Assembly: GCF_004365875.1 (NCBI RefSeq)
Contig: NZ_SODF01000004.1
Location: 348,203 to 412,202 of the forward strand
Direction: 5' to 3'
Origin: Kribbella kalugense
GTDB lineage: Bacteria > Actinomycetota > Actinomycetes > Propionibacteriales > Kribbellaceae
DNA: 64,000 nt
Position 1 is the stretch's first letter; every line of letters starts with the position of its first letter. A model generated the notes under the pieces. The model saw only the letters and a program-made list of their open reading frames with translations, was not told the DNA's origin and did no database searches. This document shows, piece by piece, positions 7,907 through 15,767 of this stretch. The position numbers and the translations under genes are program-made.

Positions 7907-9505
7907 ATGACTGACGTAACCCGGCCCGTCGTCCTGATCGCCGAAGAGCTCAGCCCGGCCACCGTCGACGCCCTCGGCCCCGACTTCGAGATCCGGCACG
8001 TGAACGGCGCCGACCGCGCCGAACTGCTGCCCGCCATCGCCGACGTCGACGCCATCCTGATCCGCAGTGCCACCAAGGTCGACGCCGAGGCGCTGGCCGC
8101 GGCGAAGAAGCTCAAGGTCGTCGCCCGGGCCGGTGTCGGCCTGGACAACGTCGACGTGAAGGCCGCCACCCAGGCCGGCGTGATGGTCGTGAACGCACCG
8201 ACCTCCAACATCGTCAGCGCCGCCGAGCTGGCGGTCGCGCTGCTGCTCGCGTCCGCGCGCCGGGTCCCGGCCGCGAACGAGTCGCTCAAGAAGGGCGAGT
8301 GGAAGCGCAGCAAGTACTCCGGCGTCGAGCTGTTCGAGAAGACCGTCGGCATCGTCGGCCTCGGCAAGATCGGTGTCCTGGTCGCGCAGCGGCTGGCCGC
8401 CTTCGGCATGAACGTGGTTGCCTACGACCCCTACGTGCAGGCCGGCCGGGCCGCGCAGATGGGCGTCCGGCTCGCCTCGCTCGACGAGCTGCTCAGCGTC
8501 AGCGACTTCATCTCCGTGCACCTGCCGAAGACCCCGGAGACGATCGGCCTGATCGGCGACGAGCAGCTGCACAAGGTCAAGCCCGAGGTCATCATCGTGA
8601 ACGCGGCCCGCGGCGGCATCGTCGACGAGCAGGCGCTGTACTCCGCGCTCAAGGAGGGCCGGGTGGCCGGCGCCGGTCTGGACGTGTTCAAGACCGAGCC
8701 GTGCACCGACTCGCCGCTGTTCGAGTTCGAGAACGTCGTCGTCACCCCGCACCTCGGTGCGTCCACCGACGAGGCGCAGGAGAAGGCCGGCATCGCGGTC
8801 GCCAAGTCGGTCCGGCTCGCGCTGTCGGGTGAGCTGGTCCCGGACGCCGTCAACGTCCAGGGTGGCGTGATCGCCGAGGACGTCCGGCCGGGGATCGCGC
8901 TGACCGAGAAGCTGGGCCGGATCTTCACCGCGCTGGCCGGCGGCGTCGCGCAGCAGCTCGACGTCGAGGTCCGCGGCGAGATCACGCAGTACGACGTGAA
9001 GGTGCTCGAGCTGGCCGCGCTCAAGGGTGTGTTCGCGGATGTTGTCGAGGACAACGTCTCGTACGTGAACGCGCCGCTGCTGGCGGCCGAGCGGGGCCTC
9101 GAGGTCCGGCTCGTCACCGACCACGACAGCCCGGAACACCGCAACCTGATCACCCTGCGCGGCACGCTCGCCGACGGCGGCCAGGTGTCGGTGTCCGGCA
9201 CGCTGGTCGGCGTACGGCAGTCGGAGCGGCTGGTCGAGATCGACGGGTACGACGTCGAGGTCGAGCTGGCCGCGCACCTCGCGTTCCTGACCTACGAGGA
9301 CCGGCCGGGCGCGGTCGGCCAGATCGGCCGCATCCTCGGCGACGCCGACGTCAACATCGCGGGCATGCAGGTCAGCCGCGACCGCAAGGGCGGCAAGGCG
9401 CTGGTTGCTCTGTCGGTCGACTCGAAGATCGTCCCGGCGGTTCTCGACGACATCGCCGCCGCGGTCCAGGCCGACACCGCCCGCACGGTGGACCTCGAAG
9501 CCTGA
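7907..9505 (+). CDS. serA: D-3-phosphoglycerate dehydrogenase
   Basis: SerA oxidises 3-phosphoglycerate with NAD, the first step of serine synthesis. The 532-residue length is that of the long actinobacterial form with an extra ASB domain before the ACT domain. Visible motifs are the substrate-binding RAGVGLDNVD, the NAD-binding GLGKIG (about residue 151) and the catalytic PKTPETIGLIG, NAARGGIVDE and TPHLGAST segments. The C-terminal ACT domain (LTYEDRPGAVGQIGRIL) is the serine-binding regulatory site. CAGGAGA precedes the ATG by 7-8 bases. It is a separate unit between two terminators. Confidence 0.96.
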   Translation: MTDVTRPVVLIAEELSPATVDALGPDFEIRHVNGADRAELLPAIADVDAILIRSATKVDAEALAAAKKLKVVARAGVGLDNVDVKAATQAGVMVVNAPTSNIVSAAELAVALLLASARRVPAANESLKKGEWKRSKYSGVELFEKTVGIVGLGKIGVLVAQRLAAFGMNVVAYDPYVQAGRAAQMGVRLASLDELLSVSDFISVHLPKTPETIGLIGDEQLHKVKPEVIIVNAARGGIVDEQALYSALKEGRVAGAGLDVFKTEPCTDSPLFEFENVVVTPHLGASTDEAQEKAGIAVAKSVRLALSGELVPDAVNVQGGVIAEDVRPGIALTEKLGRIFTALAGGVAQQLDVEVRGEITQYDVKVLELAALKGVFADVVEDNVSYVNAPLLAAERGLEVRLVTDHDSPEHRNLITLRGTLADGGQVSVSGTLVGVRQSERLVEIDGYDVEVELAAHLAFLTYEDRPGAVGQIGRILGDADVNIAGMQVSRDRKGGKALVALSVDSKIVPAVLDDIAAAVQADTARTVDLEA

Positions 9506-9536
9506 TTAACACGAACGACTGATTTACTGGAGGCGG

Positions 9537-9594
9537 TCAGCCGCCCGCAGGCGCATGGCGGCTGACAAGGGTCCGGGCTCCATAGCCCGGGCCC
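9537..9594 (+). terminator. tandem hairpins after serA
   Basis: TCAGCCGCC (9537-9545) pairs with GGCGGCTGA (9557-9565). GGGTCCGGGCT (9569-9579) pairs with AGCCCGGGCCC (9584-9594) around a CCAT loop, then GCTTCATTT follows. The hairpins sit between convergent genes and could end transcription from both sides. Confidence 0.7.
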
Positions 9595-9619
9595 GCTTCA
9601 TTTAGTCAGCACAGCAGTT

Positions 9620-10222
9620 TTAGTGCCGAGTGGCCAGCAGTACGGCGGCGTCGGGGGCGACCATCACCTCGACGGTGGTGAAACGCTTGTCCATCAGCCA
9701 TTCCTGGCGCAGCGTGTCGACCCGGCCCTCATACATCGGCGGCCAGACAGCGGACGGCGTGAAGTCGTCCAGTACGACGAAGCCGCCGGGCTCGACCACG
9801 TCCGCGATCACGTCGCGGGCGGACAGCTTCGCCTCGCGGGCATCGACGAAGAGGAGCGCGAACGGACCGCGCTCGATCAGCGCGGTCCAGTCGGCCGAGA
9901 CGACCTCGATCCGCTCATCGGCCGCGAAGAGTTCGGCGACGACCTGCGCCAGTTGCGGATCGCTCTCCGCTGTGACGATGTTCGTCCCGTCTCCAGCGCC
10001 GCTGCGCAACCACGCCGATCCGACGCCGCAGCCGGTCCCGAGCTCACCGAGCAGGCCGGTCTTCGAGGCCGCGAGAGTGGCGAGCAGCCGGCCGGTCTCG
10101 TTCCTGGTGGAGCTGACGAATCCACGCCGGCCGGACAGGCTGAGGGCCGCCGATACCAGCGGCGGCAGTTCTGGAGGAGCACTCACCGGTTGAGAGTTGC
10201 ACAGGTCCGGTCCAGTACCCAC
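9620..10222 (-). CDS. O-methyltransferase-like SAM-dependent enzyme
   Basis: This 200-residue protein has the class I methyltransferase fold. Motif I reads GELGTGCGVGSAWL, followed by the acidic ribose-binding end TAESDPQLA. A DWTALIERGPFALLFVDARE segment corresponds to the metal/substrate region of the O-methyltransferase 3 (COMT-like) family, and VVLDDFTPS follows. The acceptor is unknown. The GTG start at 10222 is the longest sensible choice; GTG codons further in have no better ribosome binding site. It points away from the leuB transcript. Confidence 0.7.
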   Translation of the reverse strand: MGTGPDLCNSQPVSAPPELPPLVSAALSLSGRRGFVSSTRNETGRLLATLAASKTGLLGELGTGCGVGSAWLRSGAGDGTNIVTAESDPQLAQVVAELFAADERIEVVSADWTALIERGPFALLFVDAREAKLSARDVIADVVEPGGFVVLDDFTPSAVWPPMYEGRVDTLRQEWLMDKRFTTVEVMVAPDAAVLLATRH

Positions 10223-10332
10223 ACCGCTATCTCACATTCCGGGACAGGCTGCCCGCATAGTGGCGAATTAGTCGGACGTGCGAGTAAATTCGTGCCTGCC
10301 CTGCCGCCCACGACATCCTTGGGAGGAGCAGC

Positions 10333-10488
10333 ATGTACGACATGTATCCAGCCAACTGGCCCGCGATCGATGCCCGCGAGCGGAAGGCGACCCGGCGTCG
10401 CCGTACCGCGCGCCCGGCGAGCGACGAGGTCAAGGCTGTCCAAGAGGCCATGAACCGCCGTGACAATGGGGGAGAACCCAAGAAGTGA
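10333..10488 (+). CDS. 51-residue basic protein coupled to leuB
   Basis: The ORF starts MYDMYPANWP and continues with an Arg-rich middle (KATRRRRTARP) and a polar C-terminus ending PKK. GGGAGGAG lies 4 bases before the ATG, a strong ribosome binding site. The TGA overlaps the GTG of leuB (GTGA, 4 bases), so leuB is probably translated by coupling from it. The Arg run could bind nucleic acid, but that is only an inference. Function unknown. Confidence 0.7.
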   Translation: MYDMYPANWPAIDARERKATRRRRTARPASDEVKAVQEAMNRRDNGGEPKK

Positions 10489-11534
10489 CCGAGAAGAAGA
10501 ACTTCACGCTGGCCGTCGTTCCCGGCGACGGGATCGGACCCGAGGTCACCACCGAGGCCCTGAAGGTCCTCGACGCGGTAGCCGCGCAGCACGGCGTGAC
10601 GTTCGAGCGGACCGAGTACGACCTCGGCGCGAAGCGCTGGCACGCCACCGGTGAGACGCTGCCGGACGCCGAGCTGGAGGAGATCCGCAAGCACGACGCG
10701 ATCCTCCTCGGTGCGGTCGGTGACCCGAGTGTCCCGTCCGGCGTGCTCGAGCGCGGTCTGCTGCTGAAGCTCCGGTTCACCCTCGACCACTACGTGAACC
10801 TGCGGCCCTCGAAGATCTACCCGTCCGTCGGCTCGCCGCTGGCGGACCCGGGCGACGTCGACTTCGTCGTCGTACGGGAAGGCACCGAGGGTCCGTACGT
10901 CGGCAACGGCGGCGCGCTTCGGACCGGTACGCCGGCCGAGATCGCCACCGAGGTCTCGGTCAACACGGCGTACGGCGTCGAGCGGGTCGTCCGGGACGCG
11001 TTCGCGCGGGCCCAGGCGCGGCCGCGCAAGAAGCTCACCCTCGTGCACAAGAACAACGTGCTGGTGTACGCCGGTCACCTGTGGAAGCGGACCGTCGACA
11101 AGGTCGCCGCCGACTTCCCGGACATCACGGTCGACTACCTGCACGTGGACGCGGCGACGATCTTCCTGGTCACCGACCCGGGCCGGTTCGACGTGATCGT
11201 CACCGACAACCTGTTCGGCGACATCATCACCGACCTGGCGGCCGCGATCAGCGGCGGGATCGGGCTGGCCGCGAGCGGCAACATCAACCCGGACCGGACC
11301 GCGCCGAGCATGTTCGAGCCGGTGCACGGCTCCGCGCCGGACATCGCCGGCCAGCAGAAGGCCGACCCGACCGCGGCGATCCTGTCCGCGGCACTGCTCT
11401 GCGAGCACCTCGGCCTGACCGAGGCGGCCCGCGCGATCGAGGCGGCCGTCGAGGCCGACATCGAGGAGCGCACCGGCGCCGTACGCAGTACCTCCGAGGT
11501 CGGCGACGCGATCGCCAAGCGCGCGGCCGGCTGA
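10485..11534 (+). CDS. leuB: 3-isopropylmalate dehydrogenase
   Basis: LeuB oxidatively decarboxylates 3-isopropylmalate with NAD in leucine synthesis. The 349-residue protein begins with AVVPGDGIGPEVTTEAL. It contains the substrate-binding REGTEGPYVG, the Lys/Tyr region LTLVHKNNVL, the metal-binding DNLFGDIITDL and the NAD-binding FEPVHGSAPDIAGQQKADP. The relatively short length and VVREGTEGPY sequence suit the actinobacterial LeuB subgroup. The GTG start overlaps the preceding small gene. There is no leuA in the window; leuC and leuD lie 27 kb away. Confidence 0.96.
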   Translation: MTEKKNFTLAVVPGDGIGPEVTTEALKVLDAVAAQHGVTFERTEYDLGAKRWHATGETLPDAELEEIRKHDAILLGAVGDPSVPSGVLERGLLLKLRFTLDHYVNLRPSKIYPSVGSPLADPGDVDFVVVREGTEGPYVGNGGALRTGTPAEIATEVSVNTAYGVERVVRDAFARAQARPRKKLTLVHKNNVLVYAGHLWKRTVDKVAADFPDITVDYLHVDAATIFLVTDPGRFDVIVTDNLFGDIITDLAAAISGGIGLAASGNINPDRTAPSMFEPVHGSAPDIAGQQKADPTAAILSAALLCEHLGLTEAARAIEAAVEADIEERTGAVRSTSEVGDAIAKRAAG

Positions 11535-11582
11535 AAAGGCGGGTGCTCGCATGACCACTTGGCCAAGAGGTACGGTGCGGCT

Positions 11583-12671
11583 ATGAGCGCCGATCTGCAG
11601 TTCTCAGTTGAGCCGAACACCCAACCGGCCAGCGACGACCAGCGCGCCCAGATCCTGGCGAACCCAGGTTTCGGGCAGTACTTCTCCGACCACATGGCGA
11701 TCGCCACCTGGACGGCCGAGAAGGGCTGGCACGACGCGCGGATCACCGCCTTCGGACCGCTGGAGCTGTCTCCCGCGACCGCGGTGTTCCACTACGCCCA
11801 GACCATTTTCGAAGGGATGAAGGCCTACCGGCATCCCGACGACTCGATCCACCTGTTCCGCCCGGAGGCGAACGCGACCCGGTTCCAGCGGTCCGCGCAC
11901 CGCCTCGCGCTGCCGGAGCTGCCGACCGAGATCTTCCTCGACTCCCTGTACAAGCTGGTGGAGCTCGACAAGGCCTGGGTGCCGGGCGGTGGTGAGACCT
12001 CGCTGTACCTGCGGCCGTTCATGTTCGGGTCCGACCCGTTCCTCGGCGTCCGCCCGTCCAGTCACGTCACGTACTGCCTGATCGCATCGCCGGCCGGGTC
12101 GTACTTCGCCAAGGGCGTGAAGCCGGTCCGGATCTGGCTGAGCGAGGAGTACACCCGCGCGGCCCCCGGCGGCACCGGCGCGGCGAAGACCGGCGGTAAC
12201 TACGCCTCCTCGCTGCTCGCGCAGGCCGAGGCGATCGAGCAGGGCTGCGACCAGGTCGCCTTCCTCGACGCGGTCGAGAAGAAGTGGGTCGAAGAGCTCG
12301 GCGGGATGAACCTGTACTTCGTCCTGGACGACAACACCGTCGTCACGCCGGAGCTGTCCGGCACGATCCTCGAGGGTGTCACCCGGGACTCGATCCTGAA
12401 GCTGGTCACCGACCTCGGCTACACCGTCACCGAGCGGAAGATCTCGGTCGACGAATGGCGTGAGGGCGCCGCCTCCGGCAAGGTCAAGGAGGTGTTCGCC
12501 TGCGGCACGGCCGCGGTCGTCACCCCAGTCGCCTCGCTGAAGTGGCACGACGGCGAGTCCCAGATCGGCGACGGCAACGGCGGTCCCGTCACCGCAGCCG
12601 TCCGCAGCGCCTTGCTGGACGTCCAGTACGGCCGAGTCGCCGACCCCCACGGCTGGATGACCAAGATCTGA
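11583..12671 (+). CDS. ilvE: branched-chain amino acid aminotransferase
   Basis: IlvE transfers the amino group from Glu to the 2-oxo acids of Val, Leu and Ile using PLP. The 362-residue class IV transaminase contains the phosphate and substrate segments YAQTIFEGMKAYR and YLRPFMFG, the Schiff-base Lys in GAAKTGGNYASS (about residue 202) and VEELGGMNLYFV. ATG 11583 is preferred to an upstream TTG. TACGGT at 11571-11576 stands 6 bases before it and has no Shine-Dalgarno after it, which fits a leaderless mRNA. A perfect terminator follows the stop. Confidence 0.95.
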   Translation: MSADLQFSVEPNTQPASDDQRAQILANPGFGQYFSDHMAIATWTAEKGWHDARITAFGPLELSPATAVFHYAQTIFEGMKAYRHPDDSIHLFRPEANATRFQRSAHRLALPELPTEIFLDSLYKLVELDKAWVPGGGETSLYLRPFMFGSDPFLGVRPSSHVTYCLIASPAGSYFAKGVKPVRIWLSEEYTRAAPGGTGAAKTGGNYASSLLAQAEAIEQGCDQVAFLDAVEKKWVEELGGMNLYFVLDDNTVVTPELSGTILEGVTRDSILKLVTDLGYTVTERKISVDEWREGAASGKVKEVFACGTAAVVTPVASLKWHDGESQIGDGNGGPVTAAVRSALLDVQYGRVADPHGWMTKI

Positions 12672-12677
12672 TCCGCT

Positions 12678-12721
12678 ACGTCCGAAGTACTGCAGTCTCC
12701 TGACCGCAGTACTTCGGACGT
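12678..12721 (+). terminator. terminator of ilvE
   Basis: A perfect 16-base-pair stem (12678-12693 with 12706-12721; core CGTCCGAAGTACTGC) closes a 12-base loop and is followed by TGTGATT. It lies 6 bases after the ilvE stop. Confidence 0.8.
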
Positions 12722-12803
12722 TGTGATTCACAGCATCTTTTCAGGTCTGCGGGCCGGACTCGTGGTCGCTGGCGGCAGGTCCGGCCCGATAGGGTCGGGC
12801 GGC

Positions 12804-13202
12804 ATGAGCAGCTTCCCGGATGACGTCGACGCCTACTACACGGAGCTCGCCGCGAACCGCGGCTGGTCCGCCGAGACCGTCGCCGCGATCCGGTCGACCG
12901 TCGAGCTGATCCGCGACCTGGACCGCGGTACCGCACCGCGGACGTACGGCGCGGTGGCCGACGACCACGGCACCGACTGGCTGTACGAAGCGGTCTGGCA
13001 CGAGCGCGAGTGGGTCGTCGTCCGGCAGCTCGGCATGGGCGAGGACGGCGAGGTCACGCGGTACTGGTGGCAGCGGCTCGAGGACGAGGAGGGAATGCTC
13101 ACAGACCAGGCCCTCGACCGGGAGAAGTGGTCCTTGCGGCCGCTGTCCCGCGAAGACTTCTACACCGCGTGGGACGACCCGGGCTGGTCACTTACGGCCT
13201 GA
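12804..13202 (+). CDS. uncharacterised 132-residue acidic protein
   Basis: The product is soluble and acidic with no signal peptide or membrane segment. It has an N-terminal helical part (DDVDAYYTELAANRGWSAETVAAI), a Trp-rich central part (DWLYEAVWHEREWVVVRQL and RYWWQRLEDEEG) and ends in DDPGWSLTA. I do not recognise a family. The ATG at 12804 is favoured because the upstream GTG extension lies partly in the ilvE terminator. It lies between ilvE and the cimA leader; codon use matches its neighbours, so it is likely real. Confidence 0.6.
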   Translation: MSSFPDDVDAYYTELAANRGWSAETVAAIRSTVELIRDLDRGTAPRTYGAVADDHGTDWLYEAVWHEREWVVVRQLGMGEDGEVTRYWWQRLEDEEGMLTDQALDREKWSLRPLSREDFYTAWDDPGWSLTA

Positions 13203-13302
13203 TTTTTTGGCTGAACTCCAGTACCCGTTGGAGTACTGAATGTTCGTGATGCGAGACATTCTCGTCACCACGCGGACATTGTGTGGCAGACTGCAAAACG
13301 TC

Positions 13303-13332
13303 ATGAAGCACTATCGGGTGATTATTTCCTAG
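13303..13332 (+). CDS. cimA leader peptide (attenuator peptide)
   Basis: A 9-residue ORF encodes MKHYRVIIS, with Val-Ile-Ile placed just before the stop. The downstream gene cimA makes the precursor of isoleucine. Immediately after the stop come a perfect 10-bp hairpin and an intrinsic terminator, giving the usual order of an attenuator. No good Shine-Dalgarno is visible, so it may be leaderless. The ORF is very short; the call rests on its position and codon content. Confidence 0.65.
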   Translation: MKHYRVIIS

Positions 13333-13392
13333 GCGCGCTCAGCCAGCCGTACCTGAGCGCGCAGACCTCTCGCACCTTGCGGGAGGTTTTTT
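13333..13392 (+). terminator. attenuator hairpin and terminator before cimA
   Basis: GCGCGCTCAG (13333-13342) pairs perfectly with CTGAGCGCGC (13353-13362). A second stem, ACCTCTCGCA (13365-13374) with TGCGGGAGGT (13378-13387, one G-U pair), has a 3-base loop and a run of six T. A ribosome stalled on the Ile codons at 13321-13326 would cover the left arm of the first hairpin. I could not derive the alternative antiterminator fold by eye. Confidence 0.75.
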
Positions 13393-13439
13393 GTTTGCCT
13401 GATATCGAACCGACAGTCCCCTCCGGAAGGCCGACCCCC

Positions 13440-15029
13440 ATGAGCATCTCGGACGATTTCCACGTCTACGACACGACTCTGCGCGACGGCGCGCAGCAGG
13501 AGGGGCTCGCGCTGTCGGTGGCCGACAAGATCGCCATCGCGCACTACCTGGACGAGCTGGGGGTCGGGTTCATCGAGGGCGGCTGGCCGGGTGCGGTGCC
13601 CAAGGACACCGAGTTCTTCGAGCGGGCCAGGACCGAGCTGCACCTGCGGAACGCGACGTTCGCGGCCTTCGGCGCGACCCGCAAGCCGGAGACCGCGGCC
13701 GCCGACGACCCGCAGGTCGCCGCGCTGCGCGACTCCGGTGCGGGTGTCGTCACACTCGTTGCCAAGAGCCACGATGCGCACGTCGAGCGCGCGCTGCGGA
13801 CGACGCTCGACGAGAACCTCGCCATGGTCGGCGACACCGTCCGCCACCTGCGTGAGAACGGTCAGCGGGTCTTCCTCGACACCGAGCACTTCTTCGACGG
13901 GTACCGCGCCAACCGCGCGTATGCACTCGAAGTAGTACGAGTGGCCGCCGAGGCCGGCGCCGACGTGGTCGCGTTGTGCGACACCAACGGCGGGACATTG
14001 CCCCGGGAACTCCAGGACGTCGTACGGGATGTTCTCGAATCCACCGGAGCAAGGCTCGGCATCCACTGTCACAACGACGCCGGCTGCGCGGTGGCGAACT
14101 CGATCGCCGCCGTCGAGGCCGGCGTCACGCACGTCCAGGGCACGATCAACGGGTACGGCGAACGCACCGGGAACGCCGACCTGCTCGCGGTCGTCGCCAA
14201 CCTCGAACTGAAGCGGGAGCAGCAACTGCTCCCACCCGGCAACCTGGCCGAGTCGTTCCGGATCGCGCACGCGATCGCCGAAGTCACGAACGTGCCGCCG
14301 TCGACCCGGCAGCCGTACGTGGGCCTGTCCGCGTTCGCCCACAAGGCGGGCCTGCATGCCAGCGCGATCAAGGTGGACCCGGATCTCTACCAGCACACGG
14401 ATCCGTCCCGGGTCGGCAACGACATGCGGATGCTGGTCTCGGAGATGGCCGGCCGGGCGAGCGTCGAGCTGAAGGGCCGCGAGCTCGGGTTCGACCTCGG
14501 CAACGACCGGGAGCTGGTCAGCCGGGTCGCCGATCGGGTCAAGGAGATGGAGTCTCGCGGATACACGTTCGAGTCTGCGGACGCGTCGTTCTCGCTGCTG
14601 CTGACCGAGGAGGTCACCGGCGCGCGTGCGTCGTACTTCGACGTCGAGTCGTGGCGGGTGATCACCGAGTCGCGCGCCGACGGCGAGGCGGTGTCCGAGT
14701 CGACGGTGAAGCTGGTCGCGGGCGGCGAGCGGGAGATCGTGACGGGGGAGGGGAACGGCCCGGTGAACGCCCTCGACCACGCGCTGCGGACGGCGATCGA
14801 GCGGGCCTACCCGGTGGTGAACAAGTTCGAGCTGGTCGACTACAAGGTCCGCATCCTCGACCAGGGCCACGGTACGGACGCCGTTATCAGAGTTCTGATC
14901 GAGACCGCGGACGGCGAGGGTTCGTGGGTGACCGTCGGGGTCGGGCACAACATCGTCGAGGCGTCCTGGGAGGCGCTGGTCGACGGCTTCACCTTCGGTC
15001 TGCTGCGTCACAAGGAGGTCGTCCGATGA
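13440..15029 (+). CDS. cimA: citramalate synthase
   Basis: CimA condenses pyruvate with acetyl-CoA to (R)-citramalate, giving a threonine-independent route to 2-oxobutyrate and isoleucine. The 529-residue protein starts with the catalytic YDTTLRDGAQQEG (Arg and Asp near residues 15-16). It has the metal-binding GIHCHNDAGCAVANS, then NGYGERTGNADL and FAHKAGLHASAI. The last 130 residues form the LeuA-type allosteric dimer domain, where Ile normally binds. GTG 13281 extends the frame but would run through the attenuator. ATG 13440 follows GGAAGG by 10 bases. Confidence 0.92.
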   Translation: MSISDDFHVYDTTLRDGAQQEGLALSVADKIAIAHYLDELGVGFIEGGWPGAVPKDTEFFERARTELHLRNATFAAFGATRKPETAAADDPQVAALRDSGAGVVTLVAKSHDAHVERALRTTLDENLAMVGDTVRHLRENGQRVFLDTEHFFDGYRANRAYALEVVRVAAEAGADVVALCDTNGGTLPRELQDVVRDVLESTGARLGIHCHNDAGCAVANSIAAVEAGVTHVQGTINGYGERTGNADLLAVVANLELKREQQLLPPGNLAESFRIAHAIAEVTNVPPSTRQPYVGLSAFAHKAGLHASAIKVDPDLYQHTDPSRVGNDMRMLVSEMAGRASVELKGRELGFDLGNDRELVSRVADRVKEMESRGYTFESADASFSLLLTEEVTGARASYFDVESWRVITESRADGEAVSESTVKLVAGGEREIVTGEGNGPVNALDHALRTAIERAYPVVNKFELVDYKVRILDQGHGTDAVIRVLIETADGEGSWVTVGVGHNIVEASWEALVDGFTFGLLRHKEVVR

Positions 15030-15268
15030 GCCTGCTCGCGGTCGAGCGAACGGTCACAGTTTTCACTGCCACGGTTGTCGAGACCGGCGGGATGCTGGCG
15101 CGGATCGCCGTACTGCTGAACCCGTACGACGTTCGCGAGCTCGCGCTGTCGCTGGACCGCGGTGAGCTGCGGATCGTGGTCGAGGGCAACGGCTTCGACG
15201 CCGGCCGGGTCTCCGCGCGGCTGCAGAAGGTGATCGGCGTCCTGGACGTCGTCGTCAGCTCGAACTGA
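15026..15268 (+). CDS. small ACT-domain protein coupled to cimA
   Basis: The 80-residue product resembles one ACT domain of the acetolactate synthase small subunit. It has the beta-strand TVTVFTATVVETGGMLARIAVLL (compare SILVENKHGVLARVAAL in IlvN), then the second half LRIVVEGNGFDAGRVSARLQKVIGVLDVVV, which matches the QL-NKL-NVIKIVE part. ATG 15026 overlaps the cimA stop (ATGA). This suggests a regulatory partner of CimA or of an acetolactate synthase, but no such subunit of CimA is known to me. A MarR gene follows after 46 bases. Confidence 0.7.
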   Translation: MSLLAVERTVTVFTATVVETGGMLARIAVLLNPYDVRELALSLDRGELRIVVEGNGFDAGRVSARLQKVIGVLDVVVSSN

Positions 15269-15271
15269 TCA

Positions 15272-15290
15272 GTCCAAACTGGACAGTCCA
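15272..15290. promoter_or_regulatory. inverted repeats before marR (putative operator)
   Basis: GTCCA-AAC-TGGAC (15272-15284) overlaps TGGAC-A-GTCCA (15280-15290), so three half-sites of the same sequence alternate in direction. They lie 25-43 bases before the marR start, next to TAATTT at 15298-15303. They fit an autoregulatory MarR site. Confidence 0.5.
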
Positions 15291-15314
15291 GGCTGTCTAA
15301 TTTACTGTGGTGGT

Positions 15315-15767
15315 GTGAGCGAACGGATTTCTGCCTCCGCGGCGCAGGCCGCGAGCGAGGTGCGGGTGGTCTTCGGCCGGGTGAAGCGGCGGCTGAAGGA
15401 GCTTGCCGACACCGACGACCTGACCCCGTCGCAGTCCTCGGTGCTGAGCCGGATCGACAAGGACGGGCCGGCGTCGGCCAGCGAACTGGCCACGGCGGAG
15501 CGGATCCGGCCGCAGTCGATCGCCGCGATCCTGGCCGCGCTACGCGAGGCGGACCTGATCCAGCGGCACCCGGATCCCCAGGACGGCCGTCGCCAGGTCG
15601 TGTCGCTGACCACTGCCGGTCGGCACCGCCTGCAAGGTGATCGCAAGGTCCGGCAGGAATGGCTGGCGCGGACGTTGCAGGACCGCTGCACCGAGGCCGA
15701 GCGACTGACCATCCTCAAGGCCCTCGCCCTGCTCGACAACGCCATCGAGGCGGCGACGGAGCGTTGA
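15315..15767 (+). CDS. MarR-family transcriptional regulator
   Basis: This 150-residue protein has the MarR winged helix-turn-helix: LTPSQSSVLSRIDKDGPASASELATAERIRPQSIAAILAALREADLIQRHPDPQDGRR, where DGRR is the wing tip. Flanking helices give the dimer interface. GTG 15315 starts the conserved N-terminus. Its TGA overlaps the TTG of the following MFS gene, so the regulator and transporter form one unit, a common arrangement for drug- or metabolite-responsive efflux. The inducer is unknown. Confidence 0.85.
   Translation: MSERISASAAQAASEVRVVFGRVKRRLKELADTDDLTPSQSSVLSRIDKDGPASASELATAERIRPQSIAAILAALREADLIQRHPDPQDGRRQVVSLTTAGRHRLQGDRKVRQEWLARTLQDRCTEAERLTILKALALLDNAIEAATER

Noticed and set aside
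7873..7914. 13-codon ORF overlapping the serA start
   Set aside because: It has no ribosome binding site, no amino acid pattern and no terminator; chance occurrence is likely.
4484..8409. Two very long minus-strand frames (737 and 655 codons) opposite ilvN, ilvC, the protease-like gene and the start of serA
   Set aside because: Both lie antisense to conserved genes and have no recognisable domain; long antisense frames are expected at this GC content.
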